A DNA stretch of 42,012 nt, taken from the IMG/VR virus record IMGVR_UViG_3300031251_000050, positions 1 to 42,012 of that record; one strand, given 5' to 3'. The position numbers and the translations under genes are program-made. Positions 19,651-27,792 of the stretch are shown one piece after another. The stretch comes from a virus. Numbering within the stretch: position 1 is the stretch's first letter; every line of letters begins with the position of its first letter. The notes beneath the pieces were generated by a model. It made no database searches. It was not told the origin of the DNA and worked only from the letters and a program-made list of their open reading frames with translations.

Positions 19651-19943
19651 GACTTCACCTGCTCGGCGACATCGGCCGCAACGACCTTCGCGGCTTCGAC
19701 GACGCTGCCCGCCGCGACGGCCTTCGCCGCCACGTCGAGCGCCTCGGTCACCAGCGACGCGGGGCCGCGCTTGTCCGCGGCGTCCTCGTGCGCGATGGCG
19801 GCCACGAGCAGCCCGATCAGTGCCGTGCACTGTGGCAGCGCCGTCGCGATCGGCTCGGCCTTCGCGATGACGAGCACGACGTGGGCGATGATGCCCGAGA
19901 GGACGAGCCAGAACTTACGAGACGAGAGGAGAGCTTTGAGCAT
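19647..19943 (-). CDS. Holin-like membrane protein
   Basis: This is a 98-residue protein from ATG 19943. LLSSRKFWLVLSGIIAHVVL (about residues 4-23) and TALIGLLVAAIAHEDAADK (about 42-60) are two membrane segments. The start SSRKFW and the AIAHEDA boundary resemble small phage membrane proteins annotated as holins or as HP1-like accessory proteins. The C-terminus is an Ala/Val-rich amphipathic helix. It lies at the head of the lysis cluster behind the tail fibre gene, as holins often do. Confidence 0.55.
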   Translation of the reverse strand: MLKALLSSRKFWLVLSGIIAHVVLVIAKAEPIATALPQCTALIGLLVAAIAHEDAADKRGPASLVTEALDVAAKAVAAGSVVEAAKVVAADVAEQVKS

Positions 19944-19951
19944 GTGATGTC

Positions 19952-21109
19952 CTAGAGCGCCCATGTCGGGCGCTTGCCGCGGGAGTACGTGGCGCCCGTC
20001 TCGATGAACGCGGATGTCTGCAACGCGCCCACGAGGTTGAGCAGGTCGAGCGAGGTGTACGGGAGCGCCGCGCGGATGGTCGCATCCGTAGCGCGCGAAA
20101 CGGCGCCGCCGTTCACGCGCACTGCGACCTCCGTCGGCCCGGCGCCCATCGCGACGTAGAGGTCGATCGGGTTGTTCGCGGCCCATGACGTCGTGACCGA
20201 AGCGAGGCCGGATACGCCGCCGACGGACGCGGTAAACACGCCGCTCGCCGCCTGCGCGAAGTTGCTGGCGTCGAGGCCGAAGGATGCGCCCGTGATGCCC
20301 GCAGTGGACGCGTACAGCGGGCGGTATCGGAGCTCGACCGCGAGCCTGCCTCCGTCCATCAACCATCCCGCTGGCGTCGGGTGACGGAGGCGATCCGCGG
20401 CGCGGGTCGCGGCGGCGCCTGCTGTCGTGATCAGCGACGTAGCGAATCCGCCGGCCTCCGCCTGGAAGCCCCAGAAATCCGCCGCGCCTAGGCTTGTCAC
20501 TGCGTTCGCGGCGGGGATGACGGTCGCGTTGACGCTGCCGGTTGCGACGGAAGTCCCCGCGGTCGACAGTCGCGCCCATGCGCTCGCGGGCCGCGTACGC
20601 CGAGGCGCGCCCGCCACCGCGTTCATGTTCGGGCCGAACTGAATGCCCGCGCTGCCGCTGAAATCGGCAGACCAGCACGATTCCACGTATGGAACCGCCG
20701 TCGCGGCCTTGTTGTATGTGAAGATCGCGTATCCCGTTTGCGCGGCGTCCGCGTCCGCGACTCTCCCCGCGTTTCCGCCGTCCGGAGCGGTCGCGACGGT
20801 CGACACCGTTGCGCCTGCACCGCCGGCCCATGCGGAGACGTTCGACTGCATACAGTCGTTCGTCCGCGCTTCCTCCACGAGCAGACCGACCGGATCCGCA
20901 GACGCGAGGCGCCCCGCCCGCGCGACGTTCGCCGCGATGCCGCTGACGACCGTCGAATCTCCAGTCTGCACCGTGGCGACCGTCGACGCATCCGCTCGCG
21001 TGAGCACGAGCCCACCGGGGAGCGACGCGAGCGCGCCGGGCGTCAGCGTCGTGAAGTCAACGAGCCAGAGGCGGCCGGTCCGCCTGCTGTCATGGTAGCG
21101 GTCAGCCAT
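19952..21109 (-). CDS. Tail fibre / receptor-binding-like protein with LamG-like domain
   Basis: This is a 385-residue protein. Residues 1-80 form an N-terminal region containing LASADPVGLLVEEARTN. A middle beta domain (about 95-215) shows the carbohydrate-module pattern with CWSADFSGSAGIQFGPN and WARLSTAGTS. A C-terminal domain (about 235-370) with ELRYRPLYASTAGITGASFG and DLYVAMGAGPTEVAVRVNG resembles a concanavalin/LamG fold. The EEARTN-type segment followed by jelly-roll domains is frequent in phage minor tail and spike proteins. It probably binds the host surface. It ends the tail gene block. Confidence 0.65.
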   Translation of the reverse strand: MADRYHDSRRTGRLWLVDFTTLTPGALASLPGGLVLTRADASTVATVQTGDSTVVSGIAANVARAGRLASADPVGLLVEEARTNDCMQSNVSAWAGGAGATVSTVATAPDGGNAGRVADADAAQTGYAIFTYNKAATAVPYVESCWSADFSGSAGIQFGPNMNAVAGAPRRTRPASAWARLSTAGTSVATGSVNATVIPAANAVTSLGAADFWGFQAEAGGFATSLITTAGAAATRAADRLRHPTPAGWLMDGGRLAVELRYRPLYASTAGITGASFGLDASNFAQAASGVFTASVGGVSGLASVTTSWAANNPIDLYVAMGAGPTEVAVRVNGGAVSRATDATIRAALPYTSLDLLNLVGALQTSAFIETGATYSRGKRPTWAL

Positions 21110-21112
21110 CGC

Positions 21113-21442
21113 TCACTCGCACAGGACGCGGTAGGTAGGCGTACCCGAGGCGGCGCAGATGTAGAACAGCGACGTATTGGCGTAGCCGAGCCACACGCGC
21201 GAGCCGGGCACGAGGGTCACGAGCGAGTTCGCGCCCGCGTTCGTGACGCCCGATCCGCCGAGGTAGATGATGACGGTGTTCGCCGTGTCGCTCTCGATCC
21301 AGAAGCCGCGCACGCACGCGTTGGACGCGAGCGGCGCGGCGGCGTTGGTACATGTGGACTGGACGATGCCGGAGATGGCGGAGATGGGCCGCAGCGCGAG
21401 CGAGTTAGGGTCGTTCGCCTGAAAAGTGACCGACTGCGACAT
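21113..21442 (-). CDS. Small beta-rich virion-like protein
   Basis: This is a 109-residue protein, beta-rich, with three Cys. Segments such as FWIESDTANTVIIYLGGSGV and LVPGSRVWLGYANTSLFYIC suggest a compact beta sandwich like those at phage fibre tips or in head-decoration-type proteins. No family is recognised. It lies between two fibre-like genes, separated by short gaps, so it probably forms part of the adsorption apparatus. Confidence 0.5.
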   Translation of the reverse strand: MSQSVTFQANDPNSLALRPISAISGIVQSTCTNAAAPLASNACVRGFWIESDTANTVIIYLGGSGVTNAGANSLVTLVPGSRVWLGYANTSLFYICAASGTPTYRVLCE

Positions 21443-21445
21443 GCA

Positions 21446-22012
21446 TCACACCCAGTGCGGGCCCGAGCCCGCGGCTTGAGAGGTCAGGACCTTGCCGGCA
21501 GTGCCGGGATGCGCGAGACGCACCCACGCGCTGCCGTTCCAGTACGCGATGTCGCCGATCGCCCCGCCGGTGTTGCCCAGCTGCGCGAGCGGTATCGTCG
21601 CCTCGATCGCTTGAACAATGGCGTACATCGCTGAGACGATCCCGTTGCCGGAATCCCATTCGACTGTTTCGCCCAGCGCTGGCAGCCTGAGCCCGTAGTA
21701 CGGCGTCGACAGCACGCAGATCGCACCGACCGCTGCGCGCGATGCGTCGCCGTCGGGGATGCACGTGATCAGGTAGGTGCCGACGTCGAGCGGGCCGAGC
21801 GTCGTCGAGAACGGCCGCGACGGCGCCGACGCGCCGAGCGCTGCAGACGACGTGACGTACTTGCCGACCAGCCACTGAATTGAGCCGAATCCGGCATCGC
21901 TCACAAGCGAGAGCGTGACAGTTGCGCCGGCACTGAACTGAGCGTTCGCAGCAACGCCGCCCGGCATGGGCGCATTGCCGTTCACCAGGATCGAAGGGAT
22001 CGCCTTCGCCAT
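21446..22012 (-). CDS. Tail fibre-associated protein
   Basis: This is a 188-residue protein. The N-terminal half (about residues 10-110) looks like an Ig-like beta domain: VTLSLVSDAGFGSIQWLVG, then GPLDVGTYLITCIPDG. The C-terminal part reads IPLAQLGNTGGAIGDIAYWN and GSAWVRLAHPGTAGKVLTSQ, a repeat type (IAYWNGSAWVRL, GKVLTSQ) found in many phage tail fibres. This links it to receptor binding or to the fibre shaft. Confidence 0.65.
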   Translation of the reverse strand: MAKAIPSILVNGNAPMPGGVAANAQFSAGATVTLSLVSDAGFGSIQWLVGKYVTSSAALGASAPSRPFSTTLGPLDVGTYLITCIPDGDASRAAVGAICVLSTPYYGLRLPALGETVEWDSGNGIVSAMYAIVQAIEATIPLAQLGNTGGAIGDIAYWNGSAWVRLAHPGTAGKVLTSQAAGSGPHWV

Positions 22013-22039
22013 GCGAGTCTCCTACGCAGCCGACAGCGG

Positions 22040-23347
22040 CTAGCGGCTATTCGAGAAGTGCGCGACGAGCAGCACCGTCACAGGCGCGCCCGCGGCAGCT
22101 CCGGCGATGTTGCGCTGCAGCTGCAGCTTGCCCGTCGAGATGTCCACGCGGAGTTGCAGCCAGTCGGCCGCAGCGATGTACGGCGCGCCAACGATGGGGC
22201 GAGCGCCCGCTACCGCACTGGCCGTGGTGCCGAGCTTGCCTGTCACGGTGCGCACCGCAACGGCGTCGGTGAGGTCGTTCGTCTCGTAGCTCTGACCCCA
22301 CTGCAGGTAGAGCGCGGGCACGTTGGCGCCGCCGCTCACGTCGGTGCTCATGGGCGCGCGGCGAGTGCCAGCAACACCGGTGCCGGTGTCCTCTTCGGCG
22401 TGGTACTGGATGGCCGTCGCGGTCGAGTCCTGCCCGAGTCCGGCGGTGCCGTAGGGCACGTTCCACGCGCTGAAGAAGGTCCCGTCACGCCAGTCGCGGG
22501 TGTCGTCGACATCGACGGTCGCGGTGACGCCGCTCGTGCCGCCCGTCATGGATTTCGTCAGCGTCAGCAGTCGCATCACCATCTCGCCGCCGGCCTTGTG
22601 CACGGTCGGGCGGGTGAGCGCGCTCGTGATCTCGGTGTGCGCGGCGTTGAGCGTGGCGACTGACTGCGGGCCGCTGGCGTACGCGCGCCGCGCGTCGATG
22701 CCGCCGCCACGCACCCGCCGCCGCAGCTTGCCATCGGTGCCGCCGCTCGCGGCTGGAGTGTAGTCGAGCACGTCGCGCGGGTTGATGCCGGTCGCGCCGT
22801 TGATGTTCTTCACGTAGGCCAGCGGGACGTTCCACGTGCTCGACGTGTTCGCCGGCAGCGTGGCGACGTTGGCCGCGCCGCTGGTCACGGCGTCCGCAGG
22901 CGACGTCGCGAACGCGAACGTGACCGACGCTCCGGCGGCCGGCTCGCTCGCGTTCGTCCATGCGATCTGCGCGTACAGCAGCTCGATTCGCCACTTGCCC
23001 GCCGCGGGCGCCGCCGGCATGGAGACGGTGGTCGCCGCGCTCGAGATAGCCGACAGGATGCGGCGAGGCGTCGACGCGGAGATCGACGATCGCACGACGC
23101 GCACGGGCGCGACGAAAACGCGCATGTTCGACGGGTCGCCGGTGACGACCGCGCCCTCACGCAGCGGGATGTACCCAACGTTCACGAGCGTCGACGTGGC
23201 CGCTGATGGCGGGTCGAGCTCGTACAGGTCGAACAGCGTCTCGTCGTCGGCGCGCGAGAGCAGCAGCGACAGATCGTCGACGGTGTTCGCCGGCAACACC
23301 GAGCCCGTGACGAACGCGGAGATGAGGTTAGCCGTGCCGATGGTCAC
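22040..23347 (-). CDS. Large tail/baseplate-associated structural protein
   Basis: This is a 435-residue protein with little homology that I can name. It is rich in Ala, Thr, Ser and Gly, and appears beta-rich in the middle and C-terminal parts (KWRIELLYAQIAWTNASEPA, AADWLQLRVDISTGKLQLQR). Lying between a YmfQ-like baseplate protein and fibre genes, and overlapping the former by 4 bases, it is probably the connector or the proximal part of the tail fibre. The ATG at 23347 is the first in frame. Confidence 0.55.
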   Translation of the reverse strand: MTIGTANLISAFVTGSVLPANTVDDLSLLLSRADDETLFDLYELDPPSAATSTLVNVGYIPLREGAVVTGDPSNMRVFVAPVRVVRSSISASTPRRILSAISSAATTVSMPAAPAAGKWRIELLYAQIAWTNASEPAAGASVTFAFATSPADAVTSGAANVATLPANTSSTWNVPLAYVKNINGATGINPRDVLDYTPAASGGTDGKLRRRVRGGGIDARRAYASGPQSVATLNAAHTEITSALTRPTVHKAGGEMVMRLLTLTKSMTGGTSGVTATVDVDDTRDWRDGTFFSAWNVPYGTAGLGQDSTATAIQYHAEEDTGTGVAGTRRAPMSTDVSGGANVPALYLQWGQSYETNDLTDAVAVRTVTGKLGTTASAVAGARPIVGAPYIAAADWLQLRVDISTGKLQLQRNIAGAAAGAPVTVLLVAHFSNSR

Positions 23348-24249
23348 AGGGCGCTCCGTCCGAGCAGCGAGCTACCCAAGATGAAGGGCGATGCTGCAGC
23401 GATGTCGTAGGTGGTCCACGCAGAGAGCATCGCGCCGAGCACGGCGTGAACCTTCGCGCGGCGTGTGGTGTCGGAGGCCGTCGCAGCGCTCACGAGCACG
23501 GTGACGTGATGCAACCCGGGCAACGGCGGGTTGCTTGGGTAGTCGGCGAGCGTGATCGGTGTGCCGCCGAAGTTGGACGCTGCGAGCGCGAGCTGTTGCG
23601 AGCCCGCTTTCGTCGACAGGTAGAAGCGCACGGTCACGCCGGGATTCGTCACGCCCGAGACAACGATCGATTGGCCCGCAGTCGTCGTGATGAGCGTCGG
23701 CGTCGTGTTTTGCTCGACGTTGCCTGACGCGTCTTCGGTCGCGACGTTGACGTAGTGCGCGCCCGCCGCCAGGTTGCCGCCTGCGACAGCAACGCACACA
23801 GGCGTCGCGACGAACGACGTCGACCACGATTTCGGATTTTGTACGGCGACGATCACGGTCACCGACTCGCCCGCGAGCGCCGTCGACACGGCGGCTGCGA
23901 TGGCGTCGCGCTCGGGGAAGCTGTTGCCCTTCAGGATGCCCGAGCACACCGCGGCGCGGACATGCGGCGGGTCTGCGGGGTCGACAGGGGCTTGCAGGGC
24001 GCGTTCCCAGTCGTCGAGGCGGTCGCTGGCCAGGTCGGGCAGCGACTGCAGGCCGCCGCGCTCCTGCGCCGACTGCGCGCGAGCGATGGCGAACGCGTCG
24101 GCGCGCAGCTCCGCGTTGGCACGCGTGCCCGAGTCGCGAGAGAACGCTGTGCCGATGCCGTCGCGGAGCGATTCGTAGATGGCCTGTGCACGGCTACGCC
24201 CGCCGCCCATGCGCAGCGGCATGCGGCCGAAGTGCCCGAGCGCCGTCAT
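23344..24249 (-). CDS. Baseplate protein, YmfQ/Mu gp48-like
   Basis: This is a 301-residue protein from ATG 24249. The first half resembles YmfQ/DUF2313 proteins that follow the baseplate J gene in Mu-like phages: a helical region with SDRLDDWERALQAPVDP and PHVRAAVCSGILKGNSFPE. The second half is beta-rich and contains segments such as TTAGQSIVVSGVTNPGVTVR, so it may carry a fibre-attachment domain beyond the usual family length. It sits one gene after the J protein, as expected. Confidence 0.6.
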   Translation of the reverse strand: MTALGHFGRMPLRMGGGRSRAQAIYESLRDGIGTAFSRDSGTRANAELRADAFAIARAQSAQERGGLQSLPDLASDRLDDWERALQAPVDPADPPHVRAAVCSGILKGNSFPERDAIAAAVSTALAGESVTVIVAVQNPKSWSTSFVATPVCVAVAGGNLAAGAHYVNVATEDASGNVEQNTTPTLITTTAGQSIVVSGVTNPGVTVRFYLSTKAGSQQLALAASNFGGTPITLADYPSNPPLPGLHHVTVLVSAATASDTTRRAKVHAVLGAMLSAWTTYDIAAASPFILGSSLLGRSAL

Positions 24250-24683
24250 CAGAAGACCAGCAGCACGAAAGGTGCGTCCGTCGCGGTGCCCGTCACCGTG
24301 GCGAAGGTTTGGATCGTGATGTCCTGCCCGCTTATCGACACGATGCGCGCGGCGACGTTGGCGCCGACGTTGATCGCGCACGCGGACGCGACGACGGGCA
24401 CCGGGCCCGAGATCGTGACCTTCACGTTCCCGGTGCCGACATAGGTCAGCGTCGGCGACGTGAGCGCGCTCGGGAGCTTGGCGCCGAGCGCCGCAACACC
24501 GCCGCTCACGTCGATGCGCAGCACCGCGAACGGCACCACCGCGCCCATCGCAGCGACGTCGTCGCGCATCGCGTTCCAGCTCGTCGCGTCGAGTTCGCGC
24601 GTGCGGTCGGCGACGGGCTGGTCATTCACGAGCGACGGCCCGTAGGTGTCGACCGACGGGCGAGAAGTAGGGAGCGTCGCCAA
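24249..24683 (-). CDS. Small virion protein between baseplate J and YmfQ-like genes
   Basis: This is a 144-residue protein. An N-terminal segment RTRELDATSWNAMRDDVAAM is a helix with a motif that I have seen in phage tail-end proteins. The C-terminal 90 residues are beta-rich, with GTGNVKVTISGPVPVVASAC and ITIQTFATVTGTATDAPFVL. It overlaps the downstream start (ATGA-type). Its function is not known; a baseplate wedge accessory or fibre adaptor is likely from position. Confidence 0.5.
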   Translation of the reverse strand: MATLPTSRPSVDTYGPSLVNDQPVADRTRELDATSWNAMRDDVAAMGAVVPFAVLRIDVSGGVAALGAKLPSALTSPTLTYVGTGNVKVTISGPVPVVASACAINVGANVAARIVSISGQDITIQTFATVTGTATDAPFVLLVF

Positions 24684-24695
24684 GGTGACCTCGAG

Positions 24696-26219
24696 TCAGG
24701 GGATGGGCTGCAGGATGACGGCGCCGCACGTGAGCACCGACGGCGGCGATCCGAGGTACGACGCGAGCGGGACCGCTGGCGTTTTCGTCGCCACGACCAG
24801 TTCGACGTCCTGCGCGTCCGTCGCGGTGTAGATGGCGGCGGTGAGGCGGCCACCGACGTCGGTCGGCCACTCGACTTCGCCCGTGATCGGGTTCGTGTCC
24901 GAGGTGCGCGGCCAGCGGCATCGGCGCGCGATGTCGTCCGACGTCAACGGCGTCATCTCGCCCGGGCCGAGCGTCGCGAAGTAGGCGAAGATCGCGGTGG
25001 ATAGCGGGATCAGCTGGTCACACCACGGCGTGATCGTTGTGAGCGGGACTGCGGTCTCCGTTGGCGCCGGAGACCATCCGCCGACCGTGACCGTCCACGT
25101 GCCGGTGCCACTGACCGCCGTGATCGTCGCCTTCGAGAAGCCGACGCTCGGGAACCATACAGCGATCGACTGGCCGACCTTCGGCGAGACGGGCGACCCG
25201 CTGCCTGGCACGTTGACGATAAACGACGTCAGGTTCGGCGTCGGGTAGTATGCATAGATGTTGTACCACTGCGTCGAGTCGAGGTAGCTCGTCGACGTCG
25301 CGGGCGGCCACGCGCCGAATGGCGATAGCCGCGATGCTTGGTAGCCGAGCGTGAATGGCGTCGGCTGCGCGACGGCGCAACTCACGACGGTGTTCTCGTA
25401 GACGTCGGCGGGGATGCCGGCGAGGAACTCGCCCGAAGGCGCACGCGCGCCGAAGCGCAGCGCACCCGAGACCCGCGAGAGCAGCGATGCCGAGGCGACG
25501 CGCGTCCCGCTTGCGGCGCTGGTCATCACGACCACGTCGAGCGTGCCGGTGCCGCGCAGTGCGGGGTAAACGAACGCCTGCTCGACGCCGGGGATCGTCT
25601 CGGCGAGCGCGATGATGTGCGCGACGTTGCCGGCTGCGGGGCGAGCCCTCAGCGTGCGCAGGATCTCGGTCGCCCAGCGCGCGTTGGTCCATGCGGCATC
25701 GCCGCCTGCAAGCGTGATGACCGTGGCCGTCGGCGAGATGCCGGGCGGGGTCGCCACGAACTCGAGCGAGGTGCCGGCGAGCGCGTTGCCTTGCGTGCCC
25801 GTGGCGCTCGCGACGAGGAACGCGGCCGCCGTGCCGGGCGAGGCGAACACCGTGGCGCCGACGGTCGAGAACATCGCGCCCGTGGTCGGGTTGCGCAGGA
25901 CGGTGCCGCTCGGGATGACCGTCGACACGCTCGACGACACCGTGGCCGAGCCGACCGCGGCAGACGCGCCGAGCTTGGCGACGCCAGCGATGCGGGCCCA
26001 GCGAATCAGCGCCTTGTCGCTCGCCGCCGTGTCGGGGAGCGCTTCACGCGAGAGGGCATCGCCGTTCGCGTAGATGGGCAGCAGCGTCTGTGCGAGCACC
26101 GTGGCGCGCGCCCAGAGGTCGGAGCCCTCAGTGGTGACCGCGCCAGGGATCTCGAGGCGGTAGTCGCGCAGGATTTGATCGCGGATCTCGTCCTGCGTCG
26201 GAAGGTAGAAGTCGGCCAC
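24696..26219 (-). CDS. Baseplate J-like protein
   Basis: This is a 507-residue protein. FYLPTQDEIRDQILRDYRLE at the N-terminus, then SDLWARATVLAQTLLPIYAN, ALIRWARIAGVAKLGASAAV and VIPSGTVLRNPTTGAMFSTV are the classical steps of baseplate J (Mu gp47 / P2 J). Later ETIPGVEQAFVYPALRGTGT is another conserved J segment. It forms the main wedge of the contractile-tail baseplate. It follows the gp25-like protein directly. Confidence 0.9.
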   Translation of the reverse strand: MADFYLPTQDEIRDQILRDYRLEIPGAVTTEGSDLWARATVLAQTLLPIYANGDALSREALPDTAASDKALIRWARIAGVAKLGASAAVGSATVSSSVSTVIPSGTVLRNPTTGAMFSTVGATVFASPGTAAAFLVASATGTQGNALAGTSLEFVATPPGISPTATVITLAGGDAAWTNARWATEILRTLRARPAAGNVAHIIALAETIPGVEQAFVYPALRGTGTLDVVVMTSAASGTRVASASLLSRVSGALRFGARAPSGEFLAGIPADVYENTVVSCAVAQPTPFTLGYQASRLSPFGAWPPATSTSYLDSTQWYNIYAYYPTPNLTSFIVNVPGSGSPVSPKVGQSIAVWFPSVGFSKATITAVSGTGTWTVTVGGWSPAPTETAVPLTTITPWCDQLIPLSTAIFAYFATLGPGEMTPLTSDDIARRCRWPRTSDTNPITGEVEWPTDVGGRLTAAIYTATDAQDVELVVATKTPAVPLASYLGSPPSVLTCGAVILQPIP

Positions 26220-26229
26220 GTTTCTCCTG

Positions 26230-26667
26230 CTAGCGGGCGCCGGTCTTCACGTAGGCCACGGCGTAGGTGGCTCGCGTGGTGCCGGCGGTGGTCGACTGGT
26301 CGGCGGTGACAGAGATCGACGACAGCGCGCCGCGTGCGCGCATCGGTTCGAGCGCGCGGGTCACAGCGTCGCGGATGGCGATGACGCTGGTGTCGCTTGT
26401 GACGAGCACGCGTGTGGCGCCATTGCCGATCGACAGGTCACCCGCGAACGAGCCGGCGACGGTCGCGATGCGCCAGTAGGCTTCCTCGTCGACGGGGTCG
26501 GCGGCGTCGCGCAGGTTGCCGTTGCTCGCGACCTCGTAGTCGCCATTCACGCCGACCACGCGCGCCTTGGCCGCGGTGACCGCGCCGGGCGTCGTGGGCG
26601 TGGCGTAGAAGGCGCCACCGAACGGAGCGACGCCGAAGGGGGACACGCCGAATCCGAGTGCGCTCAT
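26230..26667 (-). CDS. gp25/W-like baseplate wedge protein (Mu gp46-like)
   Basis: This is a 145-residue protein. The N-terminus has GFGVSPFGVAPFGGAFYATP repeats. The core, DPVDEEAYWRIATVAGSFAG followed by VIAIRDAVTRALEPMRARGA, matches the gp25/Mu gp46 family of lysozyme-related baseplate proteins lacking catalytic function. The position ahead of baseplate J is canonical. Confidence 0.75.
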   Translation of the reverse strand: MSALGFGVSPFGVAPFGGAFYATPTTPGAVTAAKARVVGVNGDYEVASNGNLRDAADPVDEEAYWRIATVAGSFAGDLSIGNGATRVLVTSDTSVIAIRDAVTRALEPMRARGALSSISVTADQSTTAGTTRATYAVAYVKTGAR

Positions 26668-26691
26668 GGGTTGTGTACTCGTGGGGCCAGC

Positions 26692-27033
26692 TCACCCAAG
26701 CGGGCAGGCGGCGAGCGACGGCAGCGACGGCAGCGCGGGAACGGGCAGCGTCGGCGTCGCGATGCCCGCCAGCGCGGCGAGCAGCGAGGCCAGGTCGGCA
26801 GCGCCCGCGAACGGCAGCGGGGGCGCCGTGGGGAGCGCAGGAAGCGCCGGGATGGGGAGCGTGGGCGTCGGCACGCCGGGGATGGCGGCGAGCAGCGCAG
26901 CGAGCGGGTACGCGCCCGAGAAGGGCAGCGCGGGGAGTGTCGGCAAAGCGGGCAGCGCCGGGATCGGCAGCGTCGGCGTAGGGACGCCGGGGAGCGCGGC
27001 GAGCAGGCCACCGAAACCGCACAGGGAGGGCAT
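26692..27033 (-). CDS. Leu/Pro-rich tandem repeat protein beside the baseplate genes
   Basis: This 113-residue protein consists of three tandem copies of a repeat of about 35 residues. The copies contain LLAALPGVPTPTLPIPALPA, LLAAIPGVPTPTLPIPALPA and LLAALAGIATPTLPVPALPS. Each has an Ala/Leu helix followed by a Pro-every-third-residue stretch, like a polyproline rod. No family is recognised. It lies between the spike gene and the gp25-like gene. Possible roles are a flexible connector, a membrane-active tip or a tail lysis accessory. Its minus-strand frame is well ordered and its neighbours are close, so it is likely expressed. Confidence 0.6.
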   Translation of the reverse strand: MPSLCGFGGLLAALPGVPTPTLPIPALPALPTLPALPFSGAYPLAALLAAIPGVPTPTLPIPALPALPTAPPLPFAGAADLASLLAALAGIATPTLPVPALPSLPSLAACPLG

Positions 27034-27036
27034 CGG

Positions 27037-27792
27037 CTAGGCGGACTTCACGCGCGTCGAGGCGACGGTGGTCGTCGGCGTAAGGATCTGCGTCCCAGTG
27101 ATCAGCGTCGCCGCGCCGGACACCGGGTGAACGTGCGCGTTGTACATCGTCTCGAGCCGCGTGATGGCCGTCAGCACCAGCGACGCCAGCGCGACGAAGT
27201 CCGACGCGCCGTTGCCCAGCGTGACGCTACCGACGTCCAGCGCGCAGGCCGCGCCGCTCGCGGTCACCTGGTCGGCTTTCACGTTCAGCGAGGCCGCGCC
27301 GGTCGCGCTCACCATGCCGATCGACGTCGTCGAGATCGACAGGTACGGCGCGCCCGCGCCTGCGCTCGCAGGGTAGCCCGCGAGCCCAACGAGCTGGTTG
27401 GCCAGGTCGAACGAGAGGAACGCGCCGCCGCCGTTCAGTGCGGCGACGTGCTGCCCGAAGTACAGCCGCGAGCCGTAGGCGTTCCACACCGCGAACTCGC
27501 CGGGCTTCACGTCCTGCGAGTACTTCGACCACCGCACATCGCGCTGGCCGAGCGCGACGAGCTGGTCGCCCATCTGCACGACCGCGGCCTCACACCCGCT
27601 CGACGCGGCCCCCGTGGCGTCCACGGTCGGCGGCATCGGCGGGGCGGCCATGTTCCACGTCCCGACGAAGCAGTCGCCCCAGCTCGTGCGCGAGCTCGCG
27701 CCGGTGCCTGTCGCCGTGCACTGCAGTTGCAGCGCCTTGTTGGTCGCGGTGTACCGCTGGCCGAAGATGGTAGCGATCTCGACGGGGTTCAC
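27037..27792 (-). CDS. Baseplate spike/hub-type protein (Mu gp45-like by position)
   Basis: This is a 251-residue protein from GTG 27792 in a GTGA overlap with the hub gene. The middle reads WSKYSQDVKPGEFAVWNAYG and SRLYFGQHVAALNGGGAFLS, which matches the GE-x-x-x-Y-N-x-x-G-x-R-I/L-Y-F-x-x-x-G-x-I pattern of phage spike proteins with an OB-like and beta-helix layout. The C-terminus has repeating short beta segments and an ETMYNAHVHP helix-turn found in such proteins. It probably forms the membrane-piercing tip. The N-terminal third has no clear parallel. Confidence 0.6.
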   Translation of the reverse strand: MNPVEIATIFGQRYTATNKALQLQCTATGTGASSRTSWGDCFVGTWNMAAPPMPPTVDATGAASSGCEAAVVQMGDQLVALGQRDVRWSKYSQDVKPGEFAVWNAYGSRLYFGQHVAALNGGGAFLSFDLANQLVGLAGYPASAGAGAPYLSISTTSIGMVSATGAASLNVKADQVTASGAACALDVGSVTLGNGASDFVALASLVLTAITRLETMYNAHVHPVSGAATLITGTQILTPTTTVASTRVKSA

